NCBI GenBank assembly: GCA_964526785.1
Contig: CAZGMJ010000102.1
Coordinates: 1-13,190 of the forward strand
Length of the DNA: 13,190 bases
Direction: 5' to 3'
From: CAZGMJ01 sp964526785
GTDB taxonomy: Bacteria > Planctomycetota > Phycisphaerae > Sedimentisphaerales > Anaerobacaceae
Shown: piece after piece, positions 1-7,064 of the stretch
Position numbering within the stretch: position 1 is the stretch's first letter
Layout: each line of letters starts with the position of its first letter
Made by a program: the position numbers and the translations under genes
Notes under the pieces: model-generated
Seen by the model: only the letters and a program-made list of their open reading frames with translations
Databases searched by the model: none
Told to the model about the DNA's origin: nothing

Positions 1-138
1 CAACGCAGCCATTGGAGGATCAGCAATGCCCGCCCGACACCCGCACCGGTTGCCCCACAAGTGTGGTATGCCACCACCGCGGACAGCCGGCCAACCGAAC
101 CCGTTCTCTGCGTACTCCGTGCCCAATCCCGATTTATC
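1..138. other. Window edge before the repeat array, no gene
   Basis: No convincing gene lies here. Short open frames run through this stretch into the repeat array, but they have no ribosome binding site and only spell the repeats. The one clear structure is a short palindrome at 127-142, listed separately. A gene entering from the left cannot be excluded, but no recognisable protein sequence is visible. Confidence 0.5.
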
Positions 139-142
139 GGGA
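127..142. repeat. Short palindrome TCCCGAT-TT-ATCGGGA
   Basis: Perfect 7-bp arms (127-133 and 136-142) flank two T residues. It sits at the outer edge of the left repeat array and is not followed by a T-run, so it is not an intrinsic terminator. It may be a small dispersed palindromic element or the end of the repeat family. Its sequence resembles the stem of the terminator after csrA (2459-2478), but the two are not identical. Confidence 0.5.
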
Positions 143-342
143 ATACCTCCGTGCCTCGATGCCAGGCTGCTTCAATACCTTTTTCGAAAAAACAAACCCA
201 ATATCAAAATAGGCAAACGTCGGTGCCTGCGCATAGTTACCCATCCTCCATCCGCGACATCCCGGGGCGTCAGTCTTCCCCTGATGCCTCAGTGCCTCGA
301 TGCCTCCATGCCCCAGTGCCTTGCTACCCCTTTTCGAGAAAA

Positions 343-440
343 CGAAGCCAATCAACACCCTTCAACATGGACTCGGATGTCGTCCCGAGCGAGTGGAACG
401 AGTCGAGGGAGTTCTCCTTCAGTTGGACAAATATGAAAAA
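343..440 (+). repeat. Repeat module B, copy 1 (98 bp)
   Basis: This unit starts at CGAAGCCAATC and contains the GTCCCGAGCGAGTGGAACGA segment at about 382-401, then ends at the next core at 441. It aligns without length change to 648-745 and to the reverse strand of 13042-13139. Relative to the right-hand copy it has lost part of the CTCGGG/CCCGAG dyad (CTCGG/CCGAG remains) and most of the GACACCC/GGGTGTC dyad. Confidence 0.85.
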
Positions 441-647
441 CAAACCCAATCTCAAGATAGACAAACATCCGCGCCGACACATGTCTGCCCATATTGTCAT
501 AGGCACACCCATCCGGAACCTAAATATGCAAAACAAAGCCAATGACAAGATAGGCAAGATGCAGCCGGGTGTCAGCCCCTTGATGCCTCAGTGCCTTGCT
601 GCCCCAGTGCCTTGCCACCTCGATCCCTCGACTCCTTTACGAAAAAA

Positions 648-745
648 CGAACCCAATCGACACCCTTCTACATCGATTCGCGTGTCGTCCCGAGCGAGTG
701 GAACGAGTCGAGGGAGCTGCACTCAAATGGACAAACATGCAAAAA
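648..745 (+). repeat. Repeat module B, copy 2 (98 bp)
   Basis: This is the second 98-bp B unit, starting at CGAACCCAATC. The GTCCCGAGCGAGTGGAACGA segment is identical to copy 1. The outer GACAC/GTGTC dyad is partly kept, while the inner CTCGGG/CCCGAG dyad is lost. The core expected after it at 746 is decayed, and the array fades out by about 780. Confidence 0.85.
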
Positions 746-849
746 CGTCAAAGATCTGCCGTTGGCGGAAACCCAATAGTAACTCAGGAAATATGACCGG
801 TCCCGGCTGGCCGACACCGAAAAGCCGCTCCGCCGTGGACAATTCAATA

Positions 850-878
850 TTGCCGCGAGCCAACAGGCGTGGTATGCT
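850..878 (+). promoter_or_regulatory. Possible promoter for the membrane protein gene
   Basis: TTGCCG at 850-855, a 17-bp spacer, and TATGCT at 873-878 preceded by TGG form a weak -35 and an extended -10 element. Transcription would start near 885, giving a leader of about 20 nt before the GTG at 905. Both hexamers are imperfect, so this is a sequence-only guess. Confidence 0.35.
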
Positions 879-904
879 AACTCCTCCAATATAGGAGAAC
901 GAAA

Positions 905-1798
905 GTGGAACTATCGCTTGCCATGAAAGCAAGAATCGCCGCGGCCATGACGGTCGGCGTGATACTCATCGGCGTGCTGGGCTGGCCGGCTGCAAATCAG
1001 TCCGCGCCGCTCGATGCCGTCCGGGCCGGCAACGTTACCTTGCTCGGCGCGTTGTCGCTGGTCATCCTGGCGTTCGTAACAGGCTCCATAGGCTATTTCG
1101 TGGCCTGGCCGCACGGACGCGAAATAGGCATCCTTGCCGTCCCAACCGGCCTGGCGGTCTGGGCGATCCGCAGCGGAACCGTCAGCAATTCCGTCCAGCT
1201 AAACCCTTCACTCGCGCAGCGTCAGTCGCTGTTTTCCGCCATGCGGTGGGAAGGGGGCTTCTGGATCCTAATCGTTGCGGCCGGTTTCGCAGGCGTACTC
1301 TTCGCCCAGCGAATGCGAAACAGCACAATACCCAGCAGCGAAAAGACGAAGATCAACCTCAACGCCGTCCTCAGCGCGGCAGTGGCGATTATCGGAACCA
1401 TATTCATCGCCCACTTCTTCATCGGCCGCTTCGCACAGGATGTCAAAGCGTATGACCCCAGCCTCACCTTCGTCATGTCCCAGCCGCCCGTCGCACAGAT
1501 CGCCTTCGGCGTGATCGCCGCGTTCAGTATTGCCGGATTTGCGGTAAAAGCATTTCTCGACATGACTTACATCTGGCCCGCTGTCGCTGCCGCTCTGGTC
1601 AGCGCCTTCGCTGTCGCCGTAGGCCTCAAAGAACCCGTCCTCGGCCACATCGCTGAAGCTTGGCCCGCCGTGTTCTTTCCGCATTCCTCGCTTTCAGTCC
1701 TGCCACTCCAAATGGTCGCCTTCGGCACGCTCGGTTCAATAGCCGGTTACTGGCTCGCCATACGCTACGGATACTGGCGAAAACACGAAATGAACTGA
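905..1798 (+). CDS. Predicted polytopic membrane protein, unknown function
   Basis: The 297-residue product is mostly hydrophobic, with about eight predicted membrane helices: roughly residues 11-29, 44-68, 73-88, 117-134, 152-172, 196-216, 223-241 and 265-286. The loops are short, and no catalytic or metal-binding motif is evident. The longest non-membrane stretch (residues 89-116) is polar and Ser/Gln-rich. The GTG start is favoured because AGGAG at 893-897 lies 7 nt upstream; an ATG six codons in (923) is possible but has worse spacing. I do not recognise the family. It stands alone between the left repeat array and csrA, with no partner gene to suggest a job. No signal-peptide cleavage site is evident; the first helix looks like a membrane anchor. 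That it encodes an inner-membrane protein is fairly sure; its function is unknown. Confidence 0.75.
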   Translation: MELSLAMKARIAAAMTVGVILIGVLGWPAANQSAPLDAVRAGNVTLLGALSLVILAFVTGSIGYFVAWPHGREIGILAVPTGLAVWAIRSGTVSNSVQLNPSLAQRQSLFSAMRWEGGFWILIVAAGFAGVLFAQRMRNSTIPSSEKTKINLNAVLSAAVAIIGTIFIAHFFIGRFAQDVKAYDPSLTFVMSQPPVAQIAFGVIAAFSIAGFAVKAFLDMTYIWPAVAAALVSAFAVAVGLKEPVLGHIAEAWPAVFFPHSSLSVLPLQMVAFGTLGSIAGYWLAIRYGYWRKHEMN

Positions 1799-2119
1799 GC
1801 CAAAGACTGGCATTCACCATCAGTTTTGTCTTTTTTTTGATGCAGTCTAACGCGTAAGACATTACTAATAAGGCACTTACGAATAGTCCGTCTCATAATC
1901 CGGCCCGCATCGCCCGTCACAGCCAAAAATCGTTGTTTTTGCCCCAAGAATTAGCCGAAGATATAGTTGATTAAAGCCGTACCCGTCGGATGACGTAGTT
2001 ACAGTATGGCATTGACCAGAAACATCGTGTATGGAACAGATTGGAGTTTAACGGGGCGAACAGGTTGCCTGATCTAGTCGTAATTATTGGGTAAAGCCAG
2101 CCGACAAAAGGAGTTAGAA
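1799..2119. other. Intergenic region before csrA
   Basis: No gene is seen in these roughly 320 bases. They are more AT-rich than the flanking genes. A run of eight T at 1831-1838 has no hairpin before it, so no intrinsic terminator for the membrane protein gene can be called. A 6-bp dyad CGTAAG/CTTACG (1853-1858 and 1876-1881) is present but may be chance. No convincing -35/-10 pair for csrA was found. GGA trinucleotides at 2033-2035 and 2043-2045, plus the one in the ribosome binding site, are compatible with CsrA binding to its own leader. Confidence 0.5.
2108..2113 (+). promoter_or_regulatory. Ribosome binding site of csrA
   Basis: AAGGAG lies 6 nt before the ATG at 2120. This fixes the start at the canonical CsrA methionine (MLVLSR) rather than at a TTG 11 codons upstream. 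The GGA inside it is also the kind of site CsrA uses when it represses translation. Confidence 0.85.
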
Positions 2120-2419
2120 ATGTTGGTTCTAAGCAGGCAGAGAGACGAATCGATTATGATCGGCGATAACGTGGAAATCACGATTGTCGACGTGCGGGGC
2201 GACAAGGTTCGTCTGGGCATTACCGCCCCGAAGGACATTCCCGTCCATCGCAGGGAAATCTACGATGCGATTCAGCGGGAAAAGAGCGGCGAAAAACCCG
2301 CCGAGAAGAATACTCCCGCAGGAAAACGTGACGCGGTGGCGAAAAACCCCGGCCCGAAGACCGAATCCGGCGAGAAGACCGAAAATCAAGAGGAAAAAGA
2401 CGGTTCGAAAGAACAATAG
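2120..2419 (+). CDS. csrA: Carbon storage regulator CsrA
   Basis: CsrA is a small dimeric RNA-binding protein that represses or stabilises mRNAs by binding GGA motifs near ribosome binding sites. It controls carbon storage, motility and biofilm genes. Residues 1-54 match the family closely: the MLVLSR start with L4 and R6 of the RNA-binding surface, IGDNVEI at 14-20, RLGITAP at 31-37, and VHRREIY at 42-48 with the key arginine at position 44. The family is usually about 60-75 residues, but this protein has 99. Residues 55-99 are an extra lysine-, glutamate- and proline-rich tail, probably disordered. No flagellar gene or fliW is beside it, unlike many csrA loci. It appears to be a single-gene unit ended by the terminator at 2459-2487. 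Confidence 0.95.
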   Translation: MLVLSRQRDESIMIGDNVEITIVDVRGDKVRLGITAPKDIPVHRREIYDAIQREKSGEKPAEKNTPAGKRDAVAKNPGPKTESGEKTENQEEKDGSKEQ

Positions 2420-2458
2420 ATCCGCCCCACAGGCGGTTTCAACATAACGTCCTCTCCG

Positions 2459-2487
2459 GTCCCGACAGATGTCGGGACTTTCTTTTT
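2459..2487 (+). terminator. Intrinsic terminator after csrA
   Basis: The arms GTCCCGACA (2459-2467) and TGTCGGGAC (2470-2478) are perfect complements with an almost closed loop, followed by TTTCTTTTTG. It lies 40 nt after the csrA stop. A smaller CCGCC/GGCGG hairpin (2422-2426 and 2432-2436) precedes it. Confidence 0.88.
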
Positions 2488-2821
2488 GCGCCGAAAACCC
2501 CTGCAGTATGGCCAAAAGCCTCGATTTCCTGTCTCTTCACCGTCGGAACTGTGCGCATCGCGGGGCGAGACCATGCCGGAGAAGCCTCTGCCAACCGATC
2601 ATCAACGCAACGCCAGCCCGAAGCAGACCGGCGCAGTGCTCAGCGGCCGGCAACGGCTGCTGAAGACGCCCGAACGACTCTGACAGGACCGTCATCCAGC
2701 GTAGAGTGTCCCTGTAGAAACCCTCGACATGGCCCGACAAGCTCGCGTCCTGACTGAAACGGTCCGGTTACGCCGACGGTCCGAGAGTGGCCGCCGATCC
2801 GAGGAGGCCCGCTGCCGACGC
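2488..2821. other. Intergenic region between convergent csrA and ETF-QO
   Basis: No gene is supported in these roughly 330 bases. Several short open frames exist on both strands, but none has a ribosome binding site or recognisable protein. CGGTCCG occurs twice (about 2760-2766 and 2778-2784). No T-tailed hairpin suitable as a terminator for the minus-strand ETF-QO gene was seen. Confidence 0.5.
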
Positions 2822-4492
2822 CTACATACGCTTGTAACGCGGTCCGCCACCACCTTCGGGAACGGTCCAGCGGATGTTGTCGAACGGGCACTTTCGCTGA
2901 CAGGTCTTGCAGTGCAGGCAGTTCGAGGGATTAGCCGGCTTGACCTCGTCGTGAATCGTCTCATACACTCCGGCCGGACAGAAGGTAATACACGGACTGT
3001 TGAAATCCGGCGTGCATTTCGTCCGGCAGATCTCGGGATCGAGAATGGTCAGATGCGACGGTTCTTCCTCACGGTGTTCGGTGGCGGCAACGGCAGTAAA
3101 CGTATCCTTGTCGAACTCCTGGTCGGGCTTGAGCCGATACGTTGCAATCGTCATGGCTTCGTAATCGGGTTCGACCTCGAACCTGGGCAACCATCCCCCC
3201 AAAGATGACAGCGGCATGCCCTGCAGCGGTCCGAACTTCGCAACTGTCTGCCGGAAGTTCCGTGCGCCGTACATTTCCTTCATCACGTTCGAGTTCTCGA
3301 TCAGATCCGTGTAACGCGCGGCGGCCTTTTCGGGAGAACCTATATTATCGGCGATTGCCTTTGCGGCCTGGATGCCGGAGTCAATGGCGTTATGCAACCC
3401 CTTGATCTTGAGCATGTTCACGAAGCCCGCGCTATCACCAAGGAGCATGACGTTGCCCTTGCCGACGGCGTTGGTCTCGGGATCTCGCGGAATGGCGTAA
3501 TAACCACCTTCGGGGATCATCTTTGCCCCGGCCTCGACCACATCGCCGCCCTCGATGAACTGGCGAATGAACTTGTGGCCCTTGAACAGGGTCAACGCGT
3601 CCTGCGTGTTAAAATCGCAGTACTTCCAGTCGGCGCCGACGATCATGCCGACAGAGATATGGTCCTGCGCGCCGGCGTATGCGATGCCTCCGCCGAACAT
3701 GTTAGGGCCGATAACGGGCGTCCAGATCGGGTAGCCCAGGGCATGGACGACGCGGCCGGCACCGAATTTCTCGTACTGTTCGGGCGTGACTTTGATCAAC
3801 TCCTTGACCCCGACCGAATACAGTTGAGGGCATTGGCGTTTGAGGCCCGCCTTGTCGATAAATTTCTCGGACAGCAGGCCATCGCAGCCCTCAGCCAGCA
3901 CGATGAAATCGGCTTCGATGACTTCACCTTCGGTGTAGTTCGGCTGCTTGTTGCCTTCCTTGTCGAGCCCCTGGTCAAGAAGTTTGACGCCGGTAGCCTT
4001 GCCTTTGGCGGGGTCGTAGATAATGTCTTGAGCTGCAAAACCGTGGAGCACTTCGGCGCCGACGTCTTTGGCCACCTGCGTCATCCACTTGGTCAGCTTG
4101 CTGATGGAGACAGAGTAGTCGCCCTCGTGGATCAACTGGCCGAAGCCTATGCCCATGGCCCCGCCCATCTTGACGGCGGGCAGGATATTGAAGGCCATAT
4201 TCCCCCCGAGCAGGAACATGATATCGTCTTTGTCTATGACATTGGCCAGCACATCTTTGGCCGGGTCGCTCTCCTTCCACTCGGGGGCGGCCGCATCCAT
4301 GAGGCTGTGCAGCGGTTCGGCTTCGAGGACCGCACCGGAAAGATTGTGGTTGCCCGGATCAAGGGCCTTGTCGATTACGCAGACATCGAGGTCGGGTTTC
4401 TGAACCTTCAGTTGAATGGCCGTCGCCAGACCCGCCGGGCCGCCGCCAACCACCAATACCGATACGCTGTTGAAATCGTTGTTCTCTGGCAC
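2822..4492 (-). CDS. etf-QO: Electron transfer flavoprotein-ubiquinone oxidoreductase (ETF-QO)
   Basis: This membrane-associated FAD and iron-sulfur enzyme takes electrons from reduced ETF and reduces quinone (EC 1.5.5.1). The product is 556 residues, normal for the family. Residues 10-42 form the dinucleotide-binding fold with GGGPAG at 16-21 and an acidic strand end at D41. GDSAGF at 352-357 is the second FAD contact. The C-terminal ferredoxin-like domain (about 484-556) contains FCPAGVYE (C505), CLHCKTCQRKC (C525, C528, C531, C535) and PEGGGGP near the end. Further cysteines at 489, 493 and 501 give eight in all. The start is GTG at 4492, with GAGGTG 8 nt upstream. The gene lies 103 bp after the fused ETF gene on the same strand, so the donor and its membrane acceptor are probably co-transcribed. 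The assignment is firm; the number of Fe-S clusters is open. Confidence 0.95.
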   Translation of the reverse strand: MPENNDFNSVSVLVVGGGPAGLATAIQLKVQKPDLDVCVIDKALDPGNHNLSGAVLEAEPLHSLMDAAAPEWKESDPAKDVLANVIDKDDIMFLLGGNMAFNILPAVKMGGAMGIGFGQLIHEGDYSVSISKLTKWMTQVAKDVGAEVLHGFAAQDIIYDPAKGKATGVKLLDQGLDKEGNKQPNYTEGEVIEADFIVLAEGCDGLLSEKFIDKAGLKRQCPQLYSVGVKELIKVTPEQYEKFGAGRVVHALGYPIWTPVIGPNMFGGGIAYAGAQDHISVGMIVGADWKYCDFNTQDALTLFKGHKFIRQFIEGGDVVEAGAKMIPEGGYYAIPRDPETNAVGKGNVMLLGDSAGFVNMLKIKGLHNAIDSGIQAAKAIADNIGSPEKAAARYTDLIENSNVMKEMYGARNFRQTVAKFGPLQGMPLSSLGGWLPRFEVEPDYEAMTIATYRLKPDQEFDKDTFTAVAATEHREEEPSHLTILDPEICRTKCTPDFNSPCITFCPAGVYETIHDEVKPANPSNCLHCKTCQRKCPFDNIRWTVPEGGGGPRYKRM

Positions 4493-4595
4493 TTTCTAAT
4501 CACCTCAAAAAGCTAAGAACGTTTAGCCGACAACAGGACGGAACGTGCGAGACACGCGAACCGGCGGTCCCGGACGCCCGCGCCGAAGCCGTTGT

Positions 4596-6695
4596 TTATA
4601 CCTGCGTTAATTCCCGGGCCAACTCCGGAATGACGTCTTCGGCGGTGCCGACGACATAGTAGTCGCACTGCTTGAAGATCGCAGCGTTGGGATCGCTGTT
4701 GATCGCAACAATGGTCTCCGTATTTGCCACGCCGATCATGTGCTGAATCGCACCGGAGATGCCGACGGCGAAATACAACTTCGGGCCGATGGCGGTTCCG
4801 GTCTGTCCGACCTGGTGCACGCGTTCGATGAATCCCTGTTCGACCGCGGCGCGCGATGCGCCCCGTTCGACGGGCGTATCGAGCCGCGATTCGAGCGATT
4901 CCGAGAGCGAACTGATCAGTCGCTCGTAGCTGTCGCGATTCTGCATGCCCTTGCCGCCGGAGACGACAACATCCGCCTCGAAGTTAACATCGCCGGCCCC
5001 GCGCTCGGTCTTGATGATCTCCAGACTGACGTCGTTTTCGGTCAACTCGACCTTGTGCTTGATTACTTCGCCCTTGCGGGAGGGGTCCGGCGGGATGCGT
5101 TTCATTACACCCGGCCTTGCGGTAGCCATCTGGGACTTTGAGTTTTTCGTACGGATGGTAGCCATGACGTTTCCGCCAAGCGCCGGCCGGGTCTGGAGCA
5201 GCAGGCCGATGTCGCCTTTGCGCGAGCTGTCGCGAATGTCGAGGCCCGTGCAGTCGGCGGTCAGCCCGCATTCGACGCGATAGGAAACCATCGGTGCAAG
5301 CATACGGCCCTGGGGCGTTGCGGCGTAGAGCACGATCTGCGGCCAATACGTGGAGACCGCATCAGCCACAGCTTTGCGGTAGGCGGTCGGATCGAACACT
5401 TCGAGCAGCTTGTCCTCGATCACATAGACTTTGTCAGCACCGGCTTCGATAAGCTCGGCGGCCATTTTCTCGACCCCGAGGCCCGCCAGGCATACGCCTA
5501 CCTTTGTTTCGAGCGAATCGGCTAATTCCCGGGCCTTGCCCGTCAGTTCGAAGGTGGCAGGATGTACGGATCCTTCGCTGTGCTCGGCCACGACCCAAAC
5601 CTCGCCCTTCTCAAAGGCCGGTTTGGTAAGCGAAAGCCCTTCGATCATGTCATCCAGTGTCTTTTTATGAATGCGTTTGCCCGGCATTTCGATAATCTTC
5701 TCTTTGACCGAATCATCGATCTGGTCGATCTTCTCAATGCCCAGTTCACGCAGTTTTTCGACAAGGTAATCGTAATCGCCCTGTTCCTTTACCGTTGCCT
5801 CGTAGGGGCGGGAGAAGAGCGAATCGCGTCTTTCCGGCAGGACATACGCGCCGGGCTGGCCGTCCCCTTCAGCACCCGCCTGTTCTTCCTGCTGCTTGAA
5901 GTTCTCGACGATGATTTTGGCCAGGGATTTCGCGTCTTCGACGTGCTGGCATTTGCGAGTGCTCTTGCCCGGAGGAAAGACGCGGATCACGGCGGTTTTC
6001 GATCCTTTGGCGCCGATCATCGAGGCAGTGATGTCGTCGGCGCCCCACTGAATGACTTCTGCCTGATTGCCCCATCTCGCCCGGCTGAATGTCGAGTACA
6101 GCGAGTACTCGTATTTGGCGACGGTGACAACCGCAGGCAGTTCCTTGACGGCCACGACCTGGCTTCCGCCGCTGATGATCCGGGTGAATTCAAAACGGTT
6201 GTCTTTGAATTCGGCGTCTGTGGCATAGGCGATACAGGGCAGTTTGAGTTCTTCGGCCAATTGCGGAGGCACCTGGGCGGTGTCCCCATCGACCGACTGC
6301 ATACCCGAGACGATGAAAAAGTCCTTTTCGTTCTTGAGAATATCTTTGCATATCTTGCGGACGGCAAATGCGAGGGGATTGGCGGTCGCGACGGTGTCTG
6401 CCCCGCCGAGCGATCGGTCGGTCAACAGAACGACCTGGTCCGCACATCGGGCGAGGCTGTATCGCAGGACCTCTTCGGCCATCGGCGGCCCCATAGTCAG
6501 TGCGATGATGCGGGCGTCCTTGTCGCCGCTGATGGTTTTCATGTAGTTTGCAAAAGCGAGGCCCTGGGCATCGAGTTCATTGATCACGTTGGCCAGTCGG
6601 GCGCGCACGAGGGTGCCGGTTTCGGGATCGAAGGCGTTGTCCGTGATCTGCGATACGTCGGGTACCTGCTTTACCAATACAATGTAATCACTCAT
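4596..6695 (-). CDS. etfBA: Fused electron transfer flavoprotein, beta-alpha (EtfB-EtfA)
   Basis: ETF shuttles electrons from flavin dehydrogenases to ETF-QO; it is normally two subunits, but here one 699-residue chain carries both. Residues 1 to about 265 are EtfB: VKQVPD at 8-13, DPETGTLVR at 23-31, and DGDTAQV at 136-142 of the nucleotide-binding site. Residues about 266-365 form a linker rich in Glu, Lys and Asp. Residues about 366-699 are EtfA: GASRAAVEQG at 612-621, QTGTAIGP at 631-638, and the FAD signature with LYFAVGISG at 640-648, QH at 651-652 and AIN at 664-666. The ATG at 6695 has GGGAAG upstream. The frame is open across the junction, so this is a real fusion unless the sequence hides a compensating error. 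The order beta then alpha matches the usual etfB-etfA operon order. Whether it is an ordinary or electron-bifurcating ETF cannot be decided here, but the adjacent ETF-QO favours quinone reduction. Confidence 0.95.
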   Translation of the reverse strand: MSDYIVLVKQVPDVSQITDNAFDPETGTLVRARLANVINELDAQGLAFANYMKTISGDKDARIIALTMGPPMAEEVLRYSLARCADQVVLLTDRSLGGADTVATANPLAFAVRKICKDILKNEKDFFIVSGMQSVDGDTAQVPPQLAEELKLPCIAYATDAEFKDNRFEFTRIISGGSQVVAVKELPAVVTVAKYEYSLYSTFSRARWGNQAEVIQWGADDITASMIGAKGSKTAVIRVFPPGKSTRKCQHVEDAKSLAKIIVENFKQQEEQAGAEGDGQPGAYVLPERRDSLFSRPYEATVKEQGDYDYLVEKLRELGIEKIDQIDDSVKEKIIEMPGKRIHKKTLDDMIEGLSLTKPAFEKGEVWVVAEHSEGSVHPATFELTGKARELADSLETKVGVCLAGLGVEKMAAELIEAGADKVYVIEDKLLEVFDPTAYRKAVADAVSTYWPQIVLYAATPQGRMLAPMVSYRVECGLTADCTGLDIRDSSRKGDIGLLLQTRPALGGNVMATIRTKNSKSQMATARPGVMKRIPPDPSRKGEVIKHKVELTENDVSLEIIKTERGAGDVNFEADVVVSGGKGMQNRDSYERLISSLSESLESRLDTPVERGASRAAVEQGFIERVHQVGQTGTAIGPKLYFAVGISGAIQHMIGVANTETIVAINSDPNAAIFKQCDYYVVGTAEDVIPELARELTQV

Positions 6696-7064
6696 GAAGC
6701 TACTTCCCCAAAAACATGCTCTTATTCAGGGCCAATCACATTTTGGCGACAGAATCTCCTATCTATGACGCATCATGGCGTCCGATTAGTATAACGACTC
6801 TGCGCTATTCGGCCGGACCGGGGAGAACAGCCCGGCCCAATACTGCGAAGCCCATAAGCTATGGAATCGCAGACGATTAGTCAAATGAAATCGCTTCAAA
6901 TACGCCTCAATCAGGGCTCGCAGTACTGAAAACGCCTGTTCGGCCCGAAAACCTCGCGTTTGGTGCTTGCTTTGAACTGCACGATAGTATCTAATGTTCT
7001 ACTGATTCGGAGCCTCGGCGCAATCCGGAGAAATGCTTTGCTAACTCTTTTGAGGTAAGCCACG
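6696..7064. other. Divergent intergenic region, ETF operon / corrinoid gene
   Basis: These roughly 370 bases separate the minus-strand ETF genes from the plus-strand corrinoid gene and should hold both promoters. On the minus strand a TATACT -10-like hexamer (complement of 6788-6793) has no good -35. A GACGC/GCGTC dyad (6767-6771 and 6778-6782) lies about where its transcript would start. A weak plus-strand promoter is listed separately. No B12 riboswitch features were recognised. The base composition is mixed, and no gene is present. Confidence 0.5.
6967..6995 (+). promoter_or_regulatory. Possible promoter of the corrinoid protein gene
   Basis: TTGCTT (6967-6972), a 17-bp spacer and TCTAAT (6990-6995) form a fair -10 (5 of 6) with a weak -35. 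The predicted start near 7002 gives a leader of about 60 nt. GAGGT at 7052-7056 is the ribosome binding site for the ATG at 7065. Confidence 0.3.

Larger units (their letters stand above)
143..777 (+). repeat. Left mosaic repeat array (A-B-C-A-B modules)
   Basis: The array is made of modules that each start at a CAAACCCAAT-like core, usually after an A-rich stretch or the palindrome TTTTCGAAAA (181-190). Cores lie at 193, 343, 441, 534 and 648, with a decayed one near 746. The units are A1 193-342 (150 bp), B1 343-440 (98 bp), C 441-533 (93 bp), A2 534-647 (114 bp) and B2 648-745 (98 bp). Bases 143-192 look like the tail of a further A unit. A units end in runs of GTGCCT/GATGCCT-like short repeats; B units carry a conserved GTCCCGAGCGAGTGGAACGA segment. 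The same modules occur inverted at 12750-13190. No transposase or target duplication was seen. Open frames through it are repeat translations, not genes. Confidence 0.9.

Noticed and set aside
61..894. A 277-codon open frame on the plus strand through the left array
   Set aside because: It translates the nucleotide repeats, has no ribosome binding site, and equivalent open frames exist in other frames and on the other strand.
2551..2757. Small plus-strand gene of 68 codons
   Set aside because: It has no ribosome binding site, an arginine/serine-rich composition typical of shadow frames, and no recognisable motif.
3392..4516. A 374-codon open frame on the plus strand opposite ETF-QO
   Set aside because: It mirrors the ETF-QO gene, whose motifs are complete; no independent evidence supports it.
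5562..6794. A 410-codon open frame on the plus strand opposite the fused ETF gene
   Set aside because: It is antisense to the ETF gene, shows no recognisable domain and has no ribosome binding site.
6696..7064. Cobalamin riboswitch upstream of the corrinoid gene
   Set aside because: No B12-box-like conserved sequence or suitable fold could be recognised by eye; a covariance-model search would settle it.
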